DNA from: Clostridiaceae bacterium
Lineage (GTDB): Bacteria; Bacillota; Clostridia; Oscillospirales; Acutalibacteraceae
Assembly: GCA_016285645.1 (NCBI GenBank)
Contig: JAEERC010000038.1
Span: 1-64,000, forward strand
Length of the DNA stretch: 64,000 bases
Direction: 5' to 3'
Shown here in pieces: positions 53,136 through 61,024 of this stretch (position 1 is the stretch's first letter; each line of letters begins with the position of its first letter). The notes under the pieces are model-generated. The model did not search any database. It was not told where the DNA came from and saw only the letters and a program-made list of their open reading frames with translations. The position numbers and the translations under genes are program-made.

Positions 53136-54192
53136 CTGTGTTCTCTATCTCTTTCATCAATTCGTCAACCGCGGCGTTTTCGGGCACCTTGCGCAGGATT
53201 TCGCCCTTTTTGAAAATCAGGGCGCAGCCGTCGCCGCCCGCTATGCCTATATCCGCCTCTCTCGCTTCACCGGGGCCGTTGACAGCGCACCCCATAACCG
53301 CGACCTTAATCGGCTTTTTGCAGTTTGAAAGACGGCTTTCCACCTCATTCGCGAGGGCGATGAGGTCTATTCTCGTGCGCCCGCAGGTCGGGCAGGAAAC
53401 TATGCTCGGGCAGTCTTTTTTGATGCCGAGCGCCTTTAAGATATCAAAGCCCGCGCGTACCTCCTCAAGCGGGTCGGCGGTCATTGAAACGCGGATTGTG
53501 TCGCCTATGCCCTTCGCGAGCAGGGAGCCGATGCCGATTGAGGATTTGACGAGCGCCATACGCGCCGTTCCCGCCTCGGTAACTCCCAGATGCAGAGGGT
53601 AATCGCATTTTTCGGCGCACAGTTCATACGCCTTTATCATCGTTTCGACATCCGAGGATTTTATTGAAATCACGGTGTCATAAAAATCGTTTTGCTCGAG
53701 CAGTTTCGCGTGAGCGAGAGCGCTTTCAACCAGCGCCTCTGCTGTGGGCCCGCCGTATTTCGCGAGTATATCCTTTTCGACCGAGCCGGAGTTTACGCCG
53801 ATTCTTATGGGAACGGATTTTGCCCTGCACGCGTCGGCAACCGCCTTCACACGGTCGGCGGAACCGATATTGCCGGGATTTATGCGGATTTTGTCAACGC
53901 CCGCCTCGACGCTTTCGAGGGCTAAGCGGTAGTCAAAATGAATATCCGCCACAACGGGAACGGTGAGCGCCTTTTTAAGCTCGTAAATAAGTTTTACCGC
54001 CTGCATATCCGGCACGGCGGCTCTTATTATCTGACAGCCCGCGTCCTCGAGCGCCTTCGCCTGCCTGACGCTGCCCTCAATATCCGTTGAAGGCACATTG
54101 AGCATTGACTGAACCGTAACCGGAGCGCAGCCGCCTATATAGATGTTGCCGAGTTTTATCTGCCTTGTTTTTCTGCGTTCCGTTTCAATCAC
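53128..54192 (-). CDS. ispG: 4-Hydroxy-3-methylbut-2-enyl diphosphate synthase (flavodoxin-type)
   Basis: Reductive [4Fe-4S] enzyme of the MEP isoprenoid pathway, 354 residues from a GTG at 54192. It has a TIM barrel beginning VTVQSMLNVPSTD and a cluster domain with VSCPTCGRTRIDL and MGCAVNGPGEA as ligands. The AAGGGG ribosome site abuts the GTG; the codon 8 bp after it is ACG (54183), which would start MERRKTRQIK, the usual family N-terminus. The true start is unclear. It lies 3 bp after rseP and overlaps polC. Confidence 0.97.
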   Translation of the reverse strand: MIETERRKTRQIKLGNIYIGGCAPVTVQSMLNVPSTDIEGSVRQAKALEDAGCQIIRAAVPDMQAVKLIYELKKALTVPVVADIHFDYRLALESVEAGVDKIRINPGNIGSADRVKAVADACRAKSVPIRIGVNSGSVEKDILAKYGGPTAEALVESALAHAKLLEQNDFYDTVISIKSSDVETMIKAYELCAEKCDYPLHLGVTEAGTARMALVKSSIGIGSLLAKGIGDTIRVSMTADPLEEVRAGFDILKALGIKKDCPSIVSCPTCGRTRIDLIALANEVESRLSNCKKPIKVAVMGCAVNGPGEAREADIGIAGGDGCALIFKKGEILRKVPENAAVDELMKEIENTDE

Positions 54193-54195
54193 CCC

Positions 54196-55296
54196 TTAAA
54201 ACTGACCTCTTATGAGTTTTATGATATCGTTTGCCGAAATAACCGCCACAAAGGCGAGCAGTATTACAAGCCCCACGGCGTGTACCCATTTTTCGTATTT
54301 TTCGGGCACGCGTCTGCGGAAAATCATTTCAATAAGAATGAAAAGAAGCCTGCCGCCGTCGAGAGCGGGAATCGGGAAAAGGTTGAATATGCCGATGTTC
54401 ACGGCTATGAGCGCCATAACGAGGAACATCGTTTCAAAGTCTATTCCGCCGGACTGACTCTGCGCCGATTCGGCTACAACCGCCACCGTGCCTATAGGAC
54501 CCGAAAGGTCGTTTAAGCCGTAGTGACCGGTGATGAGCTCGAAGAAACTCATATAGACCATTCTGCCGAGACTCACCGTCTGCAACGGAGCGTATCTGAG
54601 AACATTTCCTACAGTCGGGTCAACGCCCTTGAAGATGAAGTCGAGCACCATGGTATTTTTGCCGTTGAACTCCGCCATATTGAATTTTACGCCCTCGAGG
54701 TTCACCTTTTCGCCGCCGCGTTTTACCGTCATATCGAAAACGCCGTCGCTGTCGCTCGTCATAATGAGACTTAAATCATAGAGCGAGAAAACATTTTTGC
54801 CGTTGACCTTTTTGATTATGTCGCCCTCTTCGAGCCCGTAATCGCACGACACGGCGTCATCCTGAAAATAGAGAATCTGCGTTGTGCCGATGCCCGATTC
54901 ATCGCCCGTGGCGAAGGCGAGCATTATAATAACGATTATGAAGCCCATTATGAGGTTAACAACGGCGCCCGCGGCAACAATAAGGAATCTCTGCCACGCG
55001 GGCTTGTTGCAGAAGGCGCGCTCATCCTCCGATTCGCTGTCCTCCCCTTCCATGGCAACGAAGCCGCCTATCGGGAAAAGGCGCAGAGAATACTGAGTTT
55101 CGCCCTTTTTGCGCTTAAAAATGCAGGGGCCCATACCCATTGAGAACTCGTTTATTTTGACTTTGAAAAGTTTAGCGACCAGAAAATGCCCGCCCTCGTG
55201 GCACATGATTATCAGGCCGAAAAACACAATGGCAATCACTATGAGAAGCACTTTTGTTGTGACCGCCGAAGATATCGCAAGTGGAATAATATGCAT
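54196..55296 (-). CDS. rseP: RIP metalloprotease (site-2 protease)
   Basis: A 366-residue integral membrane zinc protease of family M50 that cuts regulatory or signal peptides within the membrane. HEGGH in the first span (IIMCHEGGHFLVAKLF) and NLFPIPALDGGRLLF in the third are the metal and active-site motifs. A single PDZ domain (about 150-220) includes YGLEEGDIIKKVNGK. In Bacillus the homologue RasP handles anti-sigma factors and signal peptides. It is inside the uppS-cdsA-dxr-rseP-ispG-polC series, a common Firmicute order. Confidence 0.95.
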   Translation of the reverse strand: MHIIPLAISSAVTTKVLLIVIAIVFFGLIIMCHEGGHFLVAKLFKVKINEFSMGMGPCIFKRKKGETQYSLRLFPIGGFVAMEGEDSESEDERAFCNKPAWQRFLIVAAGAVVNLIMGFIIVIIMLAFATGDESGIGTTQILYFQDDAVSCDYGLEEGDIIKKVNGKNVFSLYDLSLIMTSDSDGVFDMTVKRGGEKVNLEGVKFNMAEFNGKNTMVLDFIFKGVDPTVGNVLRYAPLQTVSLGRMVYMSFFELITGHYGLNDLSGPIGTVAVVAESAQSQSGGIDFETMFLVMALIAVNIGIFNLFPIPALDGGRLLFILIEMIFRRRVPEKYEKWVHAVGLVILLAFVAVISANDIIKLIRGQF

Positions 55297-55297
55297 T

Positions 55298-56458
55298 TTA
55301 TTGCTCCGATCTGCCGCTGAAATAATCCCTTACCGCCTGCCTGGCGAGACGGTCGGTTTCAAAAATCTCCTCAAGCCCTCCGGGAGTAAGGGGCTTTATA
55401 TTGTCAAGAACATAACTTACGCTTTCGCCTATACTCAGAAAACCCGTTTTGCCCTGACGGAACATTTCGTTTGCCTGTTCGTTCGCGCCGTTTACGAGGG
55501 CTGAGTAAAGCCCGCCTTTTTTGCAGGCGCGTCTGCACAGGTCAATGCAGATGAATGTATCGTAATCCGGCTTTTCAAAAGTGAGACCGGCGTATTCCTC
55601 AAGTTTAAGTTCTTTTACGGGGCTCTCCTCCCTGCCGGGGTAAGTGAGCGCGTACTGAATAGGCACGCGCATATCCGGCACGCCGAGCTGGGCGAGCACG
55701 GAATTGTCCCTGAAGCGGACAAGCGAGTGAACGACGCTTTGGCGGTGAACGAGTATTTCGATATCGTCGGGTTCAACATCAAAGAGCCAGCGCGCTTCGG
55801 TGAGTTCCAGCCCCTTGTTCATCATTGTAGCGGAATCGACGGTTATTTTTTCGCCCATCGACCAGTTCGGGTGCCTGAGTGCCTCTTTTAAAGTAACATT
55901 TCGCAGTTCGTCCTTTGTTTTTCCGAAGAACGGTCCGCCCGACGCCGTGAGAATGAGCCGCTTTATATCGCTTTTGCTTCTGCAGCCCTGAAGGCACTGA
56001 AAAATCGCCGAGTGCTCGCTGTCAACGGGCAGAATTGAAACTCCCTTTTCTTTTGCCAGCCGCATTACGAGTTCGCCGCCCGTCACGAGGGATTCCTTGT
56101 TCGCGAGGGCGAGGGTGCTGCCCGCCTCAATCGCCGCCACGGTGTGCTTCAGGCCCGCTATGCCGACAATACTGTTCAGAACGGTTTGCGAGCCGCAGGA
56201 GGCGCACTCGCGCACGCCCTGTTCGCCACCGTAAATCTTTACGGAAGTGTCGGCGACTCTTACCTTTAAATCCGCGGCAGCCCTTTCGTCAAAGAGGGCT
56301 GCCAAACGGGGTTTATACTGTCTTATCTGTTTTTCGAGTTCAGCCGTGTTCGCTCCCGCGGCGAGCGCGTCGATTTTTATGCCGTGCTTTTCCGCGACAT
56401 CGAGCGCCTGAGTGCCGATGGAGCCGGTTGAGCCGAGAATCGCAAGTGATGATGTCAT
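55298..56458 (-). CDS. dxr: 1-Deoxy-D-xylulose 5-phosphate reductoisomerase
   Basis: The second enzyme of the MEP isoprenoid pathway, converting DXP to MEP with NADPH; 386 residues. The N-terminal LGSTGSIGTQALDV binds the cofactor, ANKESLVTGG and PVDSEHSAIFQCL supply metal and substrate contacts, and LTASGGPFFG with HPNWSMG.KITVDSATMMNKGLE are typical. The gene is 1 bp from rseP, so their translation is probably coupled. GGAG precedes the ATG. Confidence 0.97.
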   Translation of the reverse strand: MTSSLAILGSTGSIGTQALDVAEKHGIKIDALAAGANTAELEKQIRQYKPRLAALFDERAAADLKVRVADTSVKIYGGEQGVRECASCGSQTVLNSIVGIAGLKHTVAAIEAGSTLALANKESLVTGGELVMRLAKEKGVSILPVDSEHSAIFQCLQGCRSKSDIKRLILTASGGPFFGKTKDELRNVTLKEALRHPNWSMGEKITVDSATMMNKGLELTEARWLFDVEPDDIEILVHRQSVVHSLVRFRDNSVLAQLGVPDMRVPIQYALTYPGREESPVKELKLEEYAGLTFEKPDYDTFICIDLCRRACKKGGLYSALVNGANEQANEMFRQGKTGFLSIGESVSYVLDNIKPLTPGGLEEIFETDRLARQAVRDYFSGRSEQ

Positions 56459-56465
56459 AATTCTC

Positions 56466-57359
56466 CTACTGAGCGAAGCTCATCGCGACCGTGATTATAA
56501 GATAAACCGCGGGAAGGGCGAAAAGGGTGGAATCGAACCTGTCCATAATTCCGCCGTGACCCGGGAAGAATGTTCCGAAATCCTTGGCGCCGAAGTTGCG
56601 CTTTATAACCGAAGCCGAAAGGTCGCCGCAGATGCCCGCCACGCAGGCGATTACGCTTACAACGAGAACGGGGGCAAGCCCTACGGTATCCGGGTGAATG
56701 TTGAACCAGTGCGAGGCGATAACCCAGGTTATCGCTGTTACAACGGCGTTGCCGATAACGCCCGCCGCTGCGCCCTCAATTGATTTTTTGGGGCTGATAA
56801 CGGGAGCTAATTTATGCTTGCCGAATTTTCTGCCGATAAAATACGCGAAGGCGTCGGCTATCCACGCGGCGTAAAGTGCGCAGAGCACGATTGTTCTTGA
56901 CTGCGCCTCCTGGAAAAAATCGGGATAGGCGTGGTCGAGATCCCTGAGATAAATGAGAGTCGCCATTCCGAAGCCGACAGCGAGTGAGCAGAAAATCGCC
57001 ATGGCGGCGTGCTCGAATTTCACCGTTTCGTAATTCTTGAGCATAATGATAAAAATCACGAAAATAAGCAGAAGGGCGAGCACCCACACGGGCAGACGGT
57101 AGGAATCGAAAAACTCAACTCCCCTGTGATAACGCAGATAGGCGATAATGTCGCTGCAAAGCGGAATCGCCCCCGCCACTGTCATACCTATAGCCGTTAT
57201 CGCCTTGTTTTTGCAGCCGATTACGTGCATTATTTCGTGAACGGCGGTTGCCGCGAAAAACGCAAGCGGAATGCCGAAAACAAGCGGGAACTGCATAAAC
57301 ACCACACAGGCGATCGCGAAAAGCGCGCCGCTTACGCCCGTGATAATTCTCTTTTTCAT
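56466..57359 (-). CDS. cdsA: Phosphatidate cytidylyltransferase
   Basis: Makes CDP-diacylglycerol from phosphatidate and CTP in the membrane. About eight hydrophobic spans are visible. The C-terminal signature SVIKRNFGAKDFGTFFPGHGGIMDRFDS matches the family pattern, including the KD and HGG...DR(F)D residues. The frame extends to 57428 inside uppS, but ATG 57359 after GAGAGG gives 297 residues starting MKKRIITGVSG, the expected N-terminus. Confidence 0.95.
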   Translation of the reverse strand: MKKRIITGVSGALFAIACVVFMQFPLVFGIPLAFFAATAVHEIMHVIGCKNKAITAIGMTVAGAIPLCSDIIAYLRYHRGVEFFDSYRLPVWVLALLLIFVIFIIMLKNYETVKFEHAAMAIFCSLAVGFGMATLIYLRDLDHAYPDFFQEAQSRTIVLCALYAAWIADAFAYFIGRKFGKHKLAPVISPKKSIEGAAAGVIGNAVVTAITWVIASHWFNIHPDTVGLAPVLVVSVIACVAGICGDLSASVIKRNFGAKDFGTFFPGHGGIMDRFDSTLFALPAVYLIITVAMSFAQ

Positions 57360-57369
57360 AGGATACCTC

Positions 57370-58104
57370 TCATTTAACTGCGCCGAACCTGCGGTTGCGG
57401 GAGCAGAAATCAATAATCGCTTTGTCAAGATCTTCAGGTGTGAAATCCGGCCAGAGTATGTCTGTAAAATAGAACTCGGAATACGCCGCCTGCCAGATGA
57501 GGAAGTTGGAAAGCCTGCTCTCCCCGCCCGGTCTGATTATCAAATCCGGGTCGGGCTGACCCGCGGTGTAAAGCCCGGCTGAAACGGTGTCTTCCGTTAT
57601 GTCGTCAACGCCCATTTCGCCTTTTCTGACCTTTTCGGCTATTTTGCGCACAGCCGCCGTTATTTCCGCCCTGCCGCCGTAGTTTACGGCTATGTTCACG
57701 GTTGTGCCCGTCTTGTTCGCCGAGCGCGCCTCGCAGGTTCTGAACAGACGAATGAGATCCTTGGGCAGGCCCGTCATATCGCCCGCGAATTTTATGCGGA
57801 AGCCGAGCGCTTCGTTTTCGCCCTCACGCTCCTGCGCTTCCTCCAGAAAAGCCCTGAAAAGTTTCATAAGAGTACCGACCTCTTTTTTCGGGCGTTTCCA
57901 GTTTTCGGTTGAGAAGGCGTAGAAGGTGACGGATTCTATTCCGAGTTTCGCGCAGTAGGTGCTGATTGTGCGGAAGGTCTCCGCTCCCGCCTTGTGACCC
58001 TCGCTGCGCTCAAGCCCCCTTGCCGTTGCCCAGCGGCCGTTGCCGTCCATAATAAAGCCGATATGGCGGGGCAGAACGAGGGATTTAAGAATTTTTTCAT
58101 CCAT
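57370..58104 (-). CDS. uppS: Undecaprenyl diphosphate synthase (isoprenyl transferase)
   Basis: Cis-prenyltransferase of 244 residues that builds the C55 lipid carrier for cell-wall synthesis. GFIMDGNGRWA near residue 17, FYAFSTENWKRP, and the final IRPGGESRLSNFLIWQAAYSEFYF are all conserved. It follows frr after a 55-bp gap that contains a terminator-like hairpin, so its transcription may be partly attenuated from the pyrH promoter; no separate promoter is evident. Confidence 0.97.
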   Translation of the reverse strand: MDEKILKSLVLPRHIGFIMDGNGRWATARGLERSEGHKAGAETFRTISTYCAKLGIESVTFYAFSTENWKRPKKEVGTLMKLFRAFLEEAQEREGENEALGFRIKFAGDMTGLPKDLIRLFRTCEARSANKTGTTVNIAVNYGGRAEITAAVRKIAEKVRKGEMGVDDITEDTVSAGLYTAGQPDPDLIIRPGGESRLSNFLIWQAAYSEFYFTDILWPDFTPEDLDKAIIDFCSRNRRFGAVK

Positions 58105-58122
58105 GGCAATTCACTTTATCCG

Positions 58123-58150
58123 TTTTAAAAAGGGCGGGTGACCGCCCTTT
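58123..58150 (-). terminator. Attenuator-like terminator between frr and uppS
   Basis: Minus-strand AAAGGGCGG/CCGCCCTTT stem (58129-58150) with GTGA-type loop and a short T-run, inside what is otherwise one gene series. Confidence 0.7.
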
Positions 58151-58159
58151 CATCTGATG

Positions 58160-58714
58160 TTATACGGAAAGAACTTCCTTTTCCTTGTCGGCGGCCTTCT
58201 CATCAATCTTCTTGATGAAGTCGTCGGTGATTTCCTGAAGTTCCTCTTCGCTGTCCTTGAGGTCGTCCTCGGTGATTTCGCTGGCCTTTTCCATCTTCTT
58301 GAGCTTGTCCATACCGTCGCGGCGGATGGAGCGGATGGCGACCTTGGAATCCTCAGCCATCTTCTTTACTTCCTTGACGAGCTCCTTGCGGCGCTCCTCG
58401 GTAAGCTGGGGGAATATAAGGCGGATAACTCTGCCGTCGTTCTGGGGGTTAATTCCGAGGTCGCTTGCCTGGATTGCCTTCTCGATAAGGTTGAGGGAGG
58501 AAACATCCCAGGGCTGGATTGTAAGTATTCTCGCCTCCGCCACGGAGACGGCGGCCATCTGGTTGATGGGAGTGGGAGTGCCCCAGTAGTCAACCCTGAT
58601 TTTGTCGAGCACGGCGGGGTTCGCTCTGCCCGCTCTTATGGCGGCGTAATCCGCTTCGAGAACGCTTATGGTTTTGCCCATTTTTTCTTTTATTGTTTCA
58701 AATACAGTGTCCAT
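58160..58714 (-). CDS. frr: Ribosome recycling factor
   Basis: A 184-residue factor that, with EF-G, splits the post-termination ribosome. It shows the usual start (KMGKTISVLEADYAAIRAGRANPAVLDKI), the hinge LTEERRKELVKEVKKMAEDSKVAIRSIRRDGMDKLK, and a helical C-terminus. It is 24 bp downstream of pyrH, the standard bacterial neighbour. GGAGGT precedes the ATG. Confidence 0.98.
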   Translation of the reverse strand: MDTVFETIKEKMGKTISVLEADYAAIRAGRANPAVLDKIRVDYWGTPTPINQMAAVSVAEARILTIQPWDVSSLNLIEKAIQASDLGINPQNDGRVIRLIFPQLTEERRKELVKEVKKMAEDSKVAIRSIRRDGMDKLKKMEKASEITEDDLKDSEEELQEITDDFIKKIDEKAADKEKEVLSV

Positions 58715-58738
58715 TTTTTTACCTCCGTTTATGTTAAG

Positions 58739-59446
58739 TTAATTTTTTACCGTTGTTCCGATTGTTTCGCCGCTCACGGCGCGAACGATGTTCTGCGGGT
58801 CCCTGAGATTGAAAACGAGAATGCTTATTCTGCTGTCGCGGCACAGGGAAGCGGCGGCGGAATCCATAACCTTGAGATTTTTCTCAAGCACCTCGTCCAT
58901 TGTGAGTTCGTCATATTTTACGGCGTCGGGGAATTTGTTCGGGTCCTTGTCATAAACGCCGTCAACGTTTGTCGCCTTGAAGATGATTTCGGCGCCGATT
59001 TCGGCGGCTCTTATCGCCGCGCAGGTGTCGGTTGAGAAGAAGGGCGAACCCGTGCCTCCACCGAAAATAACAACCTCGCCTTCGGACAGCCGCCTGAGCG
59101 CCTCGCGCTGTGAGAAGGGCTCCGCCACGGTGTTCATCGGTATCGCCGACTGCGCCGTTGCCTTTACACCGAGATTTCTGAGCGTCTCCTCAAGCATAAC
59201 CGCGTTCATAACGGTGGCGAGCATTCCGATATGGTCGGCTCTCGCCCTGTCCATATTCTCGCTTGAGCGCCCGCGCCAGAAATTGCCGCCGCCGACCACA
59301 AGGCCGACCTCAACGCCCATTGCCTGAACATCGCGTATGGCCGTGCAGATTGAGTTGAGCGAGGCGGAATCAAAGCCCGTGCCCTTTTCGCCGGCGAGCA
59401 CCTCTCCGCTGATTTTCAGCAGTATTCTTTTGTAAACAGGTTGCAA
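58739..59446 (-). CDS. pyrH: UMP kinase
   Basis: Phosphorylates UMP to UDP in pyrimidine synthesis; 235 residues. Family features are YKRILLKISGEVLAGEKG at the start, VVGGGNFWRG, RADHIGMLATVMNA, and FGGGTGSPFFSTDT. The frame opens at GTG 59455, which overlaps the AAAAGGGG ribosome site. TTG 59446 has 8-bp spacing and gives the expected MQPVYKRILL N-terminus. rpsB and tsf, frequent upstream neighbours, are not here. Confidence 0.97.
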   Translation of the reverse strand: MQPVYKRILLKISGEVLAGEKGTGFDSASLNSICTAIRDVQAMGVEVGLVVGGGNFWRGRSSENMDRARADHIGMLATVMNAVMLEETLRNLGVKATAQSAIPMNTVAEPFSQREALRRLSEGEVVIFGGGTGSPFFSTDTCAAIRAAEIGAEIIFKATNVDGVYDKDPNKFPDAVKYDELTMDEVLEKNLKVMDSAAASLCRDSRISILVFNLRDPQNIVRAVSGETIGTTVKN

Positions 59447-59480
59447 CTCAGACACCCCTTTTGTTCTTATATTAATTTAT

Positions 59481-59509
59481 ATAATATACTAAACTTTTAA
59501 ATGTGTAAA
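59481..59509 (-). promoter_or_regulatory. Promoter of pyrH-frr
   Basis: Minus-strand TTTACA, 17-bp spacer, TATTAT in an AT-rich gap. Confidence 0.75.
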
Positions 59510-59537
59510 GGATTTAAAATTAAAATAATTGTAAATA

Positions 59538-60110
59538 TTAATAAGTGTGGTCGCAGATTTCATTGATTTTATCCCTGAGGGCGAGAAAATCCTCGAGCGC
59601 GTCGGGCTTGCGGTTCGGATCCCTGAGAAGGGCGGCGGGGTGGAAAGTGCCCATAAAAAGTATTCCGCCTTTTTCGATAAACTGCCCGTGCTGCTGAGTG
59701 ACTCTGAAATCCGCCGATATGAGCTTCTGCGCCGATATTCTGCCGAGGCAGACTATTATTTTCGGCTTTATTATTCTGGTCTGTTCCCTCAGCCAGCCGA
59801 TGCACGCCTCCTGCTCCTCGGGCTTCGGGTCGCGGTTCTGAGGCGGACGGCATTTGACCATATTCGCTATGTATATGTTCTTTTTTCTGTCGAGGTCAAC
59901 GGCGGCTAAAAATTTGTCGAGAAGCTGACCGCCTCTGCCCACGAAGGGCTCGCCCTGCAGGTCCTCGTTCTCGCCGGGCCCCTCGCCGACAAACATAACC
60001 TCGGCATCCGTAACGCCTACGCCGAAAACGAGATTCGTGCGCGTTTTGCAAAGGCCGCATTTCTCACATTTTTCGCACTCCGCTTTAAGCTGCTCATATC
60101 TGTCTGCCAA
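59538..60110 (-). CDS. Uracil-DNA glycosylase, family 4 (iron-sulfur)
   Basis: A 190-residue DNA repair enzyme that removes uracil from DNA. The N-terminal CEKCGLC cysteines and the later NMVKCRPP and ACIGW cysteines bind a 4Fe-4S cluster. GEGPGENEDLQGEPFVGRGGQLLD and MGTFHPAALLRDP are the catalytic and DNA-binding motifs. The frame opens at 60134, but TTG 60110 lies 7 bp after GAGGGGGG. This start overlaps ribF by 17 bp, suggesting coupling. Confidence 0.93.
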   Translation of the reverse strand: MADRYEQLKAECEKCEKCGLCKTRTNLVFGVGVTDAEVMFVGEGPGENEDLQGEPFVGRGGQLLDKFLAAVDLDRKKNIYIANMVKCRPPQNRDPKPEEQEACIGWLREQTRIIKPKIIVCLGRISAQKLISADFRVTQQHGQFIEKGGILFMGTFHPAALLRDPNRKPDALEDFLALRDKINEICDHTY

Positions 60111-61011
60111 AGCCGTTCCCCCCTCTCTTTTCATATATCAGCCGTGAAGCCGAAATGTCTTCCTTTATCTGGCGGGCAAGTTCGTCCATACCGCCGAACT
60201 TTTTCTCCGCTCTCATGAACTCAAGCAGGCGCACCTCGATATTTTCGCCGTAGAGGTCGCCCTCAAAGTCAATGATGTGTGTTTCGCTCAGAAGCGCGGT
60301 TTTGCCGAAGGTCGGTCGCACACCGATATTTGTGACCGCGCAGTATTCCCTGCCCTTCGCGATGACGGACGAGGCGTAAGCCCCGAAGGCGGGAACAATA
60401 AAATCGGCGGGAAAATACTGGTTTGCAGTGGGAGCGCCCATAAGGCGTCCGCGCCTGTCGCCCCCTTCCACTGTTCCGTCATAACAGAAAGGTCTGCCGA
60501 GCATTCTGTTGGCAAGGGTGATTCTGCCCTGTTTTATCGCTTTGCGGATTCTTGTTGAACTGACCGGAGAGCCGTAATAATTGACGCTTTCGCTCACATT
60601 GAGTTTTACTCCCGCTTCTTTGCACAGCGCCGAAAGAACGCCGCTGTCGCCCGCGCCGTCTTTTCCGAAACGGTAGTTTTCGCCGCAGCACAGCGCCTTA
60701 GCCCCGAGTTCTTTTATAAGAATCCCGCTGAAGAATTCCTCCGGGGTCATTTTGTAAATCTCCCTGAACGGGACGGTTACGGCTTTAATGCCGTATTCCG
60801 AAAGAATTCTGTCGCGTATATGCTTCTGGAGTATCTCATCGGGAGCTTTGCCGAGAACCGCCTGAGGGTGCTCGTCAAAGAGGAGTATAACAGGCAAAAG
60901 CCCCGACGCTCTCATTGAGAGAGCCGAGGCGATTACTTTTTTATGACCTGTGTGCAGGCCGTCAAAACTGCCTAAGGCGACGGCGGTGTTGTTTAACCGT
61001 TCGCAGTCCAT
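60094..61011 (-). CDS. ribF: Riboflavin kinase/FAD synthetase
   Basis: Bifunctional 305-residue enzyme making FMN and then FAD. The N-terminal adenylyltransferase domain has GSFDGLHTGHKKVI (the HxGH site) and GENYRFGKDGAGD. The C-terminal flavokinase domain has NRMLGRPFCYDGTVEGGDRRGRLMGAPTAN and VTNIGVRPTF. Length is typical. It lies 13 bp after typA and overlaps the glycosylase gene. Confidence 0.96.
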   Translation of the reverse strand: MDCERLNNTAVALGSFDGLHTGHKKVIASALSMRASGLLPVILLFDEHPQAVLGKAPDEILQKHIRDRILSEYGIKAVTVPFREIYKMTPEEFFSGILIKELGAKALCCGENYRFGKDGAGDSGVLSALCKEAGVKLNVSESVNYYGSPVSSTRIRKAIKQGRITLANRMLGRPFCYDGTVEGGDRRGRLMGAPTANQYFPADFIVPAFGAYASSVIAKGREYCAVTNIGVRPTFGKTALLSETHIIDFEGDLYGENIEVRLLEFMRAEKKFGGMDELARQIKEDISASRLIYEKRGGNGFGRQI

Positions 61012-61024
61012 AAAAACTCCCGGA

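Noticed and set aside
58157-59035. 292-codon plus-strand frame opposite frr and pyrH
   Set aside because: It spans two conserved minus-strand genes and their gap, so it is an antisense shadow.
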